The notes under the pieces are model-generated. The model searched no databases and was not told the origin of the DNA. It saw only the letters and a list, made by a program, of their open reading frames with translations. A program made the translations under genes and the position numbers. Positions 1 to 5,031 of a stretch of DNA of 5,031 nucleotides are shown here, piece by piece (position 1 is the stretch's first letter; each line of letters begins with the position of its first letter). Source of the DNA: DASQGA01 sp035535315 (GTDB lineage Bacteria; Actinomycetota; Thermoleophilia; Gaiellales; Gaiellaceae); NCBI GenBank assembly GCA_035535315.1, contig DATLQD010000025.1, positions 1 through 5,031 of the forward strand, read 5' to 3'.

Positions 1-1
1 C

Positions 2-196
2 GAGGCCTCCAAGGAGGAGATCCAGGCGGGGCTCCACTGGCCGAAGAAGGTCGTGACGGAGATCGAGCCGGCACCGACGTTCTGGCGGGCGGAGGAGTAC
101 CACCAGCGCTACTTCGAGAAGACCGGCCGCTCGTCGTGCACGGTCGAGCTCGCCGAGGCCCCAGAGACCGAGCCGGCAGGCGCCCACCGCGCCTAG
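2..196 (+). CDS. msrA: Peptide-methionine (S)-S-oxide reductase MsrA, C-terminal fragment
   Basis: The 5' part lies outside the window; 64 C-terminal codons and a TAG stop are present. MsrA reduces the S-epimer of methionine sulfoxide in proteins, using an active-site Cys regenerated by resolving Cys residues and thioredoxin. What is visible is the typical end of the family: KKVVTEIEPAPTFWRAEEYH, then a Gln-Arg-Tyr segment, which matches the conserved pattern of Thr-Glu-Ile, Pro-Ala, Phe-Trp/Tyr, Ala-Glu and Tyr-His-Gln. Fragment residue 46 (codon 137-139) is a Cys in the context GRSSC, where many MsrA proteins carry a resolving Cys. The catalytic GCFWC motif should lie upstream of position 1 and cannot be checked. 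The last 18 residues after this Cys are rich in Glu, Ala and Pro and are probably a flexible tail. The gene converges on the ABC ATPase gene with a 17-bp gap. The family call is firm; whether the full gene is intact or fused (for example to MsrB) is unknown. Confidence 0.87.
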   Translation, partial: EASKEEIQAGLHWPKKVVTEIEPAPTFWRAEEYHQRYFEKTGRSSCTVELAEAPETEPAGAHRA

Positions 197-213
197 GACA
201 GGCTCCGCGCGAC

Positions 214-969
214 TCACATCCGCCCAGCAGCGACGATGCGCTGGAGGAATTGCTGCGTCCGTGGGTTCTTCGGCGCGCTGAAGATCTCTGCCGGCGGGCC
301 CTCCTCGAGGATCACCCCCGCGTCCAGGAAACAGACGCGGTCTGCGATGTCGCGGGCGAACCCCATCTCGTGCGTGGCGATCAGCATGGTCATGCCTTCC
401 CTCGCCAGCTCGCGGATGACGCTCAGGACCTCGGCGACGAGCTCGGGATCGAGGGCGCTCGTCACCTCGTCGAGCAGCATCAGTCGCGGCTGCATCGCGA
501 GCGCCCGAACGATCGCGACGCGCTGCTGCTGGCCTCCGGATAGCCGGTCAGGGAACTCGTTGCTCTTGTCGGCGAGCCCGAAGCGGGCGAGGAGCTCCTC
601 CCCCGCGGCGCCGGCTTCCTCCTTCGACAGGCCGAGCACCTTCCGCGGGCCCAGAGTCACGTTTCCGAGGACGCTCATGTGCGGGAAGAGGTTGAACGCC
701 TGAAAGACGATCCCGATCTCGCGCCGGATGCGGTTTACGTCCACGCCGCGCGCTGTGATCTCCTCGCCGAGGACGGCGATACGACCGCGCTCGATCGGCT
801 CGAGGAGGTTGACGCAGCGAAGGAGCGTCGACTTCCCCGAGCCGGACGCGCCGATCAGGCAGACGACCTCGTGCTCGGCGAGCCTGAGGTCGATCCCGCG
901 CAGCACTTCGTTCCGCCCGAACCGCTTGTGGACGTCTTCGAGCGAAAGTGCCCAGCCGTTTTCATTCAT
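214..969 (-). CDS. Polar amino acid ABC transporter, ATP-binding subunit (GlnQ/HisP type)
   Basis: This is the cytoplasmic nucleotide-binding subunit that powers the amino acid importer encoded with it. The 251-residue length is usual for the family. In order: A-loop aromatic near Phe17; Walker A GASGSGKST at 40-48; Q-loop FQ at 89-90; signature LSGGQQQR at 143-150; Walker B LMLLDE at 163-168 with catalytic Glu168; D-loop SALDPE at 171-176; switch His200 in ATHEMGF. All ATPase residues are present. The Walker B/D-loop wording (DEVTSALDPE), the THEMGF switch and the NLFPHMSVLGNV segment after the Q-loop are typical of the polar amino acid (PAAT) uptake subfamily. The start is well supported: its ATG overlaps the permease TGA as ATGA (966-969), and a strong ribosome site sits 5 nt upstream, so translation is probably coupled to the permease. 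It is the last gene of the operon. The amino acid transported cannot be read from this subunit. A glnQ symbol would be over-specific. Confidence 0.96.
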   Translation of the reverse strand: MNENGWALSLEDVHKRFGRNEVLRGIDLRLAEHEVVCLIGASGSGKSTLLRCVNLLEPIERGRIAVLGEEITARGVDVNRIRREIGIVFQAFNLFPHMSVLGNVTLGPRKVLGLSKEEAGAAGEELLARFGLADKSNEFPDRLSGGQQQRVAIVRALAMQPRLMLLDEVTSALDPELVAEVLSVIRELAREGMTMLIATHEMGFARDIADRVCFLDAGVILEEGPPAEIFSAPKNPRTQQFLQRIVAAGRM

Positions 970-1766
970 GCGGTCCTCCCGGCGAGCTGCTTGCGGCGGT
1001 CGCGCTCGATCAGCCAGTCCGTGAAGCGGGCGAGCGGGATCGTCACCAGGATGAAGACGACCGCGGTCGCCGTGTACGCCGTGTAATTGAAGCTCGCGGC
1101 CGTGTCGATCTGTGCCTGCCGAAAAGCCTCGACTGTGCCGAGGATCGCCACGAGCGCCGTGTCCTTCTGAAGGCCGATGAAGTCGTTCAGAAGCGGCGGG
1201 ATCACGCGGCGGACGGCCTGGGGGACGATGACGAACCGCAGCGTCTGGGCCCGGGAGAGCCCGAGTGAGCGCGCCGCTGCCTCCTGGCTGGGGTGCACGG
1301 ACTGGATGCCCGCGCGGTAGACCTCGGCGACGTACGCGGAGTAGACGAGAACGAGCGCGATGACCGCCCAGAAGAACGTGCTCGTTGGCACGCCCGAGAT
1401 CCCGAGGACGGGAGCGCCGAAGCCGAGCATCGCGATCACGAGGATGGTAGGCACACCGCGGAAGACGTCCGTGTAGACAATTGCGAGCAGGCGGATCGGG
1501 AAGAAGGCCGGGCCGGGCAGGCTCCGGAGCACCGCCAGTAGGAGCCCGAAGACGAGGATCAGCACCTCGGCGAGGCAGAAGAGCTTGACGTTCACGAGAA
1601 ACGCCTCGGCGACCTTCGGGAACGACTCCCTGAACCGCTCTCCGTTGAAGAAGAACTGGCGCACCTCGTCCCAGCCCGGCGAGTTGACGACTAGGACGGC
1701 GACGAGCGCGATGAACACGATCGTGCTGACAACCGCGATCGCGACGCTGCGTGCGTCGCTCGACAT
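966..1766 (-). CDS. Polar amino acid ABC transporter, permease subunit (HisM/GlnP type)
   Basis: This is the integral membrane subunit forming the amino acid channel. As the only permease in the operon, it probably acts as a homodimer. The ATG at 1766 gives 266 residues. The frame stays open to an ATG at 1874, but that extension would overlap the binding-protein gene by 40 bp and adds a Pro/Gly-rich stretch that looks like an out-of-frame shadow, so I reject it. A first hydrophobic segment lies at about 8-28. The conserved core runs from about 58 to 250 with further helices near 58-80, 92-118, 130-148 and 230-247. Diagnostic motifs are VFRGVPTILV at 101-110 (the family FRGTP element) and the cytoplasmic EAA loop at about 148-175, which contains AGIQSVHPSQEAAARSLGLS and docks onto the ATPase. 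A VPQAVRRVIPPLLND segment follows at 181-195. The ribosome site is weak (GGCGG just before the start). The stop overlaps the ATPase ATG by 4 nt. The family is certain; the substrate is not known. Confidence 0.94.
   Translation of the reverse strand: MSSDARSVAIAVVSTIVFIALVAVLVVNSPGWDEVRQFFFNGERFRESFPKVAEAFLVNVKLFCLAEVLILVFGLLLAVLRSLPGPAFFPIRLLAIVYTDVFRGVPTILVIAMLGFGAPVLGISGVPTSTFFWAVIALVLVYSAYVAEVYRAGIQSVHPSQEAAARSLGLSRAQTLRFVIVPQAVRRVIPPLLNDFIGLQKDTALVAILGTVEAFRQAQIDTAASFNYTAYTATAVVFILVTIPLARFTDWLIERDRRKQLAGRTA
975..980 (-). promoter_or_regulatory. Strong ribosome binding site for the ATPase gene
   Basis: On the minus strand GGGAGG lies 5 nt upstream of the ATG at 969, inside the end of the permease coding sequence. 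It is the only near-consensus Shine-Dalgarno sequence I found before a gene in this window. It fixes the ATPase start. With the ATGA stop/start overlap, it suggests the ATPase can be translated both by re-initiation and by fresh ribosome loading. Confidence 0.75.
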
Positions 1767-1791
1767 GCCGCCGAGGATCCGGGAGCTCCGG

Positions 1792-1814
1792 CCGCCCGGT
1801 TCGGCGTCGGGCGG
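1792..1814 (-). promoter_or_regulatory. Intercistronic G+C-rich inverted repeat between binding-protein and permease genes
   Basis: CCGCCCG (1792-1798) and CGGGCGG (1808-1814) form a perfect 7-bp inverted repeat around a 9-nt loop, in the 68-bp gap after the binding-protein stop. In the transcript it would fold into a stable stem-loop. No U-run follows it, so a simple intrinsic terminator is unlikely. Hairpins at this place in ABC importer operons are known to protect the upstream message or partly stop transcription, giving an excess of binding protein; that role is inferred here. In such G+C-rich DNA a 7-bp stem can also arise by chance. Confidence 0.35.
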
Positions 1815-1834
1815 GCCCGGTGGTTGGGGGGTCC

Positions 1835-2749
1835 CTATTCCAGGACCGGGGCGCTCGCCTTGTCCGACAGCCACTCCTGCTGGAGGCTATCGAGCGTCCC
1901 GTCGTCCCGGAGCTTTCCGAGCGCGTCGTTCACGCAGGAGGTGAGCGGGCTGTCCTTCGCAAGCACAAGGCCGAAGTACTCCTGTGTCCCGACGGCCGGG
2001 AACTGACCCACGATCTTCCCGTTCGGCACCTGGACGGCCGTCATGAAAAACGCCGTCGGAAGGTCGACGACGACGCCGTCGATCTGCTTGGCTTTGAGGC
2101 CGGCGATAGCGTCGTTGAGCGTGTTGTAGACGGACGGCTTCTTGCTCGGCTTCACGTTCTGGACGATGTAGTCGTAGCTCGTCGTGCCGACCGGAGCGCC
2201 GAGCTTCGCGTCCGCGAGGTCGGCGATCGAGGCGGCGTCGGCGATCTTCGAGCCCTTGAGCGCGACCACTGCCTGGTTCACGTCGTAGTACGAGTCGCTG
2301 AAGTCCACCGCCTCGGCCCGCTTCGGGGTGTAGGACACCTGGTTGATGTCGAAGTCGAAGTTCTTCGGGCCCGGCTTGAACGACTGTTCGAACGGGACGA
2401 CCTGCCATGCGACTTCGTCGTCGGAGAACCCGAGCTCTCCCGCGACCGCGTACGCGACAGCCGCTTCGTAGCCTTCCTTCGTCGGCTCCTTAGTCGGATC
2501 CCATGGGGCTCCCTCAGCGTCCTGGAACCAGGGCGGGAACGCAGGATTGTCGGTGCCGATCGTGAGCTTCCCGGCGGACGTCGTCTGGAGTTGATCCTTT
2601 GCGCACGGATCGGCGGCCACGGTCTCCGTCGGGGCGCCCGTGTCGCCCCCGGGCGCCTCGTTCGCAGAGTCGTCCGCACCGCCGCAGCCCCCGGCCACGA
2701 GGGCCATGGAAACTGTCAGGAGGAGAATGAGAAACCGGGGTGACTTCAT
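1835..2749 (-). CDS. Amino acid ABC transporter substrate-binding lipoprotein (SBP_bac_3 family)
   Basis: This is the extracytoplasmic receptor that captures the substrate and delivers it to the permease. The start at 2749 gives 304 residues beginning MKSPRFLILLLTVSMALVAG, a Lys/Arg-containing hydrophobic signal peptide followed by a lipobox (VAGGC) with lipidated Cys22. The open frame runs back to 2923, but that extension would hide the signal peptide and overlap the divergent gene. A Gly/Ala/Pro/Glu-rich linker (about 23-48) is typical of lipoproteins. The binding fold starts at LTIGTDNPAFPPWF (62-75). The segment SYTPKRAEAVDFSDSYY (139-155) carries Arg144, the position that usually binds the ligand carboxylate. 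VVVDLP at 226-231 carries Asp229, which usually binds the ligand amino group. The stretch between PPWF and GYE (about 76-92) is longer than in classical members. Cys49 and Cys272 could form a disulfide. No Shine-Dalgarno sequence is visible. It is the first gene of the importer operon. The ligand is unknown. Confidence 0.93.
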   Translation of the reverse strand: MKSPRFLILLLTVSMALVAGGCGGADDSANEAPGGDTGAPTETVAADPCAKDQLQTTSAGKLTIGTDNPAFPPWFQDAEGAPWDPTKEPTKEGYEAAVAYAVAGELGFSDDEVAWQVVPFEQSFKPGPKNFDFDINQVSYTPKRAEAVDFSDSYYDVNQAVVALKGSKIADAASIADLADAKLGAPVGTTSYDYIVQNVKPSKKPSVYNTLNDAIAGLKAKQIDGVVVDLPTAFFMTAVQVPNGKIVGQFPAVGTQEYFGLVLAKDSPLTSCVNDALGKLRDDGTLDSLQQEWLSDKASAPVLE

Positions 2750-2769
2750 AACGTGAAGCGGGCGGAGGC

Positions 2770-2806
2770 CGAAGCTATCACAATCGTCTGAACACATGAA
2801 TGTCGA
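2770..2806 (-). promoter_or_regulatory. Candidate promoter for the ABC importer operon, overlapping the divergent gene start
   Basis: On the minus strand, TCGACA (2801-2806; 5 of 6 matches to the sigma-70 -35 consensus) is followed after 18 bp by TGTGAT (2777-2782; 4 of 6 to -10). This predicts a start near 2770 and a leader of about 20 nt. The -35 would lie inside the first codons of the methyltransferase. A weaker plus-strand candidate for the methyltransferase (-35 GTGAAG at 2753-2758, -10 TATCAC at 2776-2781) shares the same bases. The matches were made by eye and no transcription data exist, so this is tentative. Confidence 0.3.
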
Positions 2807-3437
2807 ACGATTCGAGCGAGAATTGCCCCGCCGTTTCGAGCGATTCCCGGAGTCGCCCCGGCCACGCGATCGCCGGTTCGAGGCGGTGCTCGAGGCTGTG
2901 CCCGGCCTCGCGCGCGAGAACAACCTGGCGCTCCTGAACCTGGCGGCTGAGCTCCTCGACCCTGGGGAGAGCTACGTCGAGGTCGGCTCGTATCGCGGCA
3001 CGAGCCTTGTCGCCGCGATGCTCGGAAACGACGGCGAGTTCGTCGCCATCGACGACTTCTCGTTCGAGGAGGCCACCCAGGAGGGGCTCGAGGCGTCGCT
3101 CCAGCGCTTCGGGCTCGAGGGTGCGACGATCATCGGCGGGGACGCGTTCGAGCTGCTCGAGGGGGGCGCGCTCAAGGGCCGGAGCGTCGGGGTTTACTAC
3201 TACGACGCGGCCCACGACTACGAGTCGCAGCTCAGAGGCCTCCAACTCGTCGAGCCCCACCTCGCCCGCGAGGCGTTGCTCGTCGTCGACGACTCGGACT
3301 GGGACGAGGTGCGACGTGCGACCGCCGACTACGTGACCGGACAGCCGAACGCACAGCTCATCTTCGACATTCCGGGCAGCGATGGCTGGTGGGAGGGCAT
3401 GCAAGTGCTCGCATGGCGCGAGGTGAGACCGGCCTAG
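2796..3437 (+). CDS. Class I SAM-dependent methyltransferase (Methyltransf_24-like)
   Basis: A predicted soluble 213-residue enzyme that would transfer a methyl group from S-adenosylmethionine to an unidentified acceptor. The N-terminal 40 residues are rich in Arg, Glu and Pro. Then comes ENNLALLNLAAELL (41-54), a helix often found before the SAM-binding fold. Motif I is YVEVGSYRGTSL (60-71), the glycine-rich SAM loop. VAIDDFS (83-89) is the acidic end of the second strand, which should hold the ribose hydroxyls. GGDAFELL (114-121) resembles the adenine-side motif. YYYDAAHDYESQLRGL (134-149) and LLVVDDSDWD (161-170) match the Asp-x-x-His and Asp-Asp elements typical of Methyltransf_24 and related O-methyltransferases. 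No signal peptide or membrane segment is seen. The ATG at 2796 has no Shine-Dalgarno sequence. The gene diverges from the ABC importer and lies 50 bp upstream of the AI-2E-family gene, probably in one operon. The acceptor cannot be inferred from context. Confidence 0.82.
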   Translation: MNVERFERELPRRFERFPESPRPRDRRFEAVLEAVPGLARENNLALLNLAAELLDPGESYVEVGSYRGTSLVAAMLGNDGEFVAIDDFSFEEATQEGLEASLQRFGLEGATIIGGDAFELLEGGALKGRSVGVYYYDAAHDYESQLRGLQLVEPHLAREALLVVDDSDWDEVRRATADYVTGQPNAQLIFDIPGSDGWWEGMQVLAWREVRPA

Positions 3438-3487
3438 AGCTCCCCGGGCGTTTGCGCTCGTCCGGCTGCGGCGACACACTGGGCAGG

Positions 3488-4537
3488 ATGCGAGAAACCG
3501 CGCGCCGGGCCCTCGTCGCATCGCTGGTAGTAGGCGGTGTCGTTGTCCTCGCGCTGGCGCTTTGGAAGCTCCGGCTGATCATCGCCTTGCTCTTCCTCGC
3601 CTTCATCATCGCGGCGGCGATGACGCCTGGCGTCGATCTCCTGAAGCGACACCGGGTGCCACGCGGGGTCGGGATCGCCCTGCACTACTTCGGTCTGCTC
3701 CTGCTCCTCGGCGTCCTGCTCTGGCAGGTCGTGCCGCGTGCGAAGAGCGAGATCGAGACTGCGGTGGCGAGCCTCCCGGAGCTCCGGCAGGAGGCCGATC
3801 AGGCGACCGGCATCCAACACCGGGTTCTGCTCGACATCGACCGGCGGCTCCGAGACTTGCCCGAGGCGTCGAGCCTCATCGACCCCGCGGTTGAGCTGAC
3901 CTTCGTTGCCTTCGAAGTCCTCGTCGGGATCTTCTTCGTGCTCGCGTGCGCCGCCTACTGGATCTTCGAGCGAGCCGACGCCCAACGGCTCCTGCTCTCG
4001 GCCGTCCCGGTGAAGCGTCGCCGCATCGTGCGGGAGACGTGGGACCTGATCGACGCCAAGCTCGGTGCCTTTGTGCGCGGCCAGCTTCTTCTGATCACCC
4101 TGGTGGCGACCGTGCTCTCACTCGCCTTCTACGCGATCGGCGTCCCGTACTCGCTCCTGCTCGGCATTTTCGCCGGAGTGGTCGAGATCATCCCGGTCAT
4201 CGGCCCGCTCGTCGCCGGCGCGCTCGCGATCGGCGTCGGGCTGACGGTGTCCTGGCAGACCGCGACCGCTGCCGGCATCGCGGTCCTCGTCGTCCGCCTG
4301 CTCGAGGACTACATCGTCATCCCGCGCGTCCTGGGCGACGCGGTCGGGCTCTCTCCGCTCGTCGTCCTCGTCTCGGTCTCCTCGGTGGCCATCCTCTTCG
4401 GCGGCTTTGCCGTGTTGTTAGCGATCCCCTTTGTAGCCGTGGTGGTGACCCTGATGGACGTGATCATCCGAAACCGCGACCCGGCTAAGGAAGAGACGCC
4501 GACCGTGCTCTTCCCCGCCAAGGACGTCGAAGGCTAG
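3488..4537 (+). CDS. AI-2E family (PerM/YdiK/TqsA-like) membrane transporter
   Basis: An integral membrane protein of 349 residues, within the usual 340-370 range. Members export autoinducer-2 (TqsA) or act as ion/proton antiporters, and most are uncharacterised. Hydrophobic segments lie at about 9-26, 28-46, 62-82, 137-160, 198-218, 221-252, 261-272 and 288-325. A hydrophilic stretch at 84-130 sits between the third and fourth. Family hallmarks are KLGAFVRGQLLL (191-202), a YSLLLGIFAGVVEIIPVIGP segment (221-240), LLEDYIVIPRVLGDAVGLSP (271-290) and GGFAVLLAIPF (305-315). The ATG at 3488 puts the first helix close to the N-terminus, as is normal. The frame is open back to 3389, with an ATG at 3413 that would add 25 polar residues and overlap the methyltransferase; I consider it less likely. 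The ribosome site is poor, with an AGG directly next to the ATG. Leu311 uses TTA, the only TTA leucine codon I saw in the window's genes. It converges with the secreted-protein gene 5 bp away. The family is firm; the substrate is unknown. Confidence 0.93.
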   Translation: MRETARRALVASLVVGGVVVLALALWKLRLIIALLFLAFIIAAAMTPGVDLLKRHRVPRGVGIALHYFGLLLLLGVLLWQVVPRAKSEIETAVASLPELRQEADQATGIQHRVLLDIDRRLRDLPEASSLIDPAVELTFVAFEVLVGIFFVLACAAYWIFERADAQRLLLSAVPVKRRRIVRETWDLIDAKLGAFVRGQLLLITLVATVLSLAFYAIGVPYSLLLGIFAGVVEIIPVIGPLVAGALAIGVGLTVSWQTATAAGIAVLVVRLLEDYIVIPRVLGDAVGLSPLVVLVSVSSVAILFGGFAVLLAIPFVAVVVTLMDVIIRNRDPAKEETPTVLFPAKDVEG

Positions 4538-4542
4538 AGGCG

Positions 4543-5016
4543 TCAGTCGATCACGAAGCCGACGAGGATGCTCCGGACGACGCCCGTGCTGATCCGGAAG
4601 TCGGTCACGCGGCGGCCCGCCTGGAACCGCCCGATCCAGCAGTGGCGGAAAGCCCCGAGCTCGGTCTTGCAGCGGGCACCGGGGTACGCGGCTCGAAGCG
4701 CGGACTCCGTCGAGAGGACGTGAATGCCGGCCGGGGTTTCCTGGCGACTGCGCGTCGTCGAGACTGCTGTCGCACCCTCGTTTCCCTGGAACGTCACGCG
4801 CAGGCGGAAGTAGCGGAAGACGGTGTATGGCCCGAACTCGTTCGTGCCATGCACCACTGAGGAAGGCTCGACTTTGGCCCTGACCTCGGGGCGAGTCATC
4901 CCGAGCTTGATCCCGGAGATCGACGATTGCAGGACGATTACGGCCTGCGCGGTTCCGGCGCCCACCAGGGCGGCGAGGCAGGCAATCGAGAGTGCCAGGA
5001 AGCGGCGGCCGGGCAT
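4543..5016 (-). CDS. Small secreted protein of unknown function with a BamE-like GMT motif
   Basis: I do not recognise a named family. The 157-residue product begins with a clear Sec signal peptide: MPGRR, a hydrophobic core (about 6-20), then GTAQA with likely cleavage after Ala25. There is no lipobox, so the mature protein of about 132 residues should be released or held at the cell surface. The mature start contains SGIKLGMTRPEVRAKV (34-49), which resembles the Gly-Met-Thr-x-x-x-Val turn-helix of BamE/SmpA-type domains. Strands rich in aromatic and basic residues follow, including TVFRYFRLRVTF (65-76). A second possible helix, STESALRAAYPGARC (102-116), could be a degenerate copy of the same helix-turn element. 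Cys116 and Cys126 are the only Cys residues of the mature protein and could form a disulfide. The signal peptide supports the ATG at 5016 although no ribosome site is visible. It converges on the AI-2E gene; its promoter lies beyond the window. That it is a real gene is well supported; its role is not known. Confidence 0.75.
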   Translation of the reverse strand: MPGRRFLALSIACLAALVGAGTAQAVIVLQSSISGIKLGMTRPEVRAKVEPSSVVHGTNEFGPYTVFRYFRLRVTFQGNEGATAVSTTRSRQETPAGIHVLSTESALRAAYPGARCKTELGAFRHCWIGRFQAGRRVTDFRISTGVVRSILVGFVID

Positions 5017-5031
5017 CGAATGAGGTTCTAC

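Noticed and set aside
188..211. CGCGC/GCGCG inverted repeat at the msrA/ATPase junction as a bidirectional terminator
   Set aside because: The stem is only 5 bp with a 14-nt loop and there is no T-run on either side.
1767..1874. N-terminal extension of the permease to an ATG at 1874
   Set aside because: It would overlap the binding-protein gene by 40 bp and adds a Pro/Gly-rich stretch not expected before the first helix.
1751..2743. A 330-codon plus-strand open frame antisense to the binding-protein gene
   Set aside because: It is very rich in Arg, Val, Asp and Gly with no recognisable motif and lies opposite a well-supported gene. Long antisense open frames are expected in G+C-rich codon-biased DNA.
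2750..2923. N-terminal extension of the binding protein to an ATG at 2923
   Set aside because: It would bury the lipoprotein signal peptide behind 58 Arg/Ser-rich residues and overlap the divergent methyltransferase gene.
3389..3487. Earlier starts (3389 or 3413) for the AI-2E family gene
   Set aside because: They overlap the methyltransferase end and add polar residues before the first helix; 349 residues from 3488 already matches the family length. The 3413 start is not fully excluded.
2778..3521. A 247-codon minus-strand open frame antisense to the methyltransferase
   Set aside because: Its composition is Arg/Glu/Leu/Val-rich and matches no family, whereas the plus-strand frame carries clear SAM-binding motifs.
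3434..3985. A 183-codon minus-strand frame antisense to the AI-2E gene
   Set aside because: It is a highly charged, low-complexity product (Glu, Asp, Gln, Arg) as expected opposite a hydrophobic membrane protein gene.

Overview
The window looks like ordinary chromosomal sequence from a high-GC bacterium, roughly two-thirds G+C by eye. An actinobacterium is the best guess. The reasons are the strong G/C bias at third codon positions, a lipoprotein-anchored solute-binding protein (usual in cells without a conventional outer membrane), and starts that mostly lack a Shine-Dalgarno sequence. A lineage near Thermoleophilia would fit, but I cannot show it from this sequence. No mobile element, RNA gene, CRISPR array or phage feature was seen.

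Layout. Positions 2-196 (+) hold the C-terminal end of a peptide methionine sulfoxide reductase (MsrA). Reading leftward from about 2770, the minus strand holds a three-gene polar amino acid ABC importer: lipoprotein substrate-binding protein (1835-2749), permease (966-1766) and ATPase (214-969). This order and the ATGA overlap between permease and ATPase indicate one operon. A G+C-rich inverted repeat lies in the 68-bp gap between binding protein and permease. The operon ends 17 bp from the convergent msrA end.

A 46-bp spacer (2750-2795) separates the importer from a divergent plus-strand pair: a class I SAM-dependent methyltransferase (2796-3437) and, 50 bp downstream, an AI-2E/PerM-family membrane transporter (3488-4537). 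They are probably co-transcribed, but nothing in the sequence ties their functions together. The transporter ends 5 bp from a convergent minus-strand gene for a small secreted protein of unknown function (4543-5016).

The genes fill almost the whole window and no gap exceeds 68 bp. The importer should work as a unit: the lipoprotein captures an amino acid outside the membrane, a permease homodimer carries it through, and two ATPase subunits power the step. I found no convincing undescribed system. The most useful follow-ups are the compact divergent promoter region, the unusual binding-protein subfamily, and the small secreted protein with a BamE-like motif.
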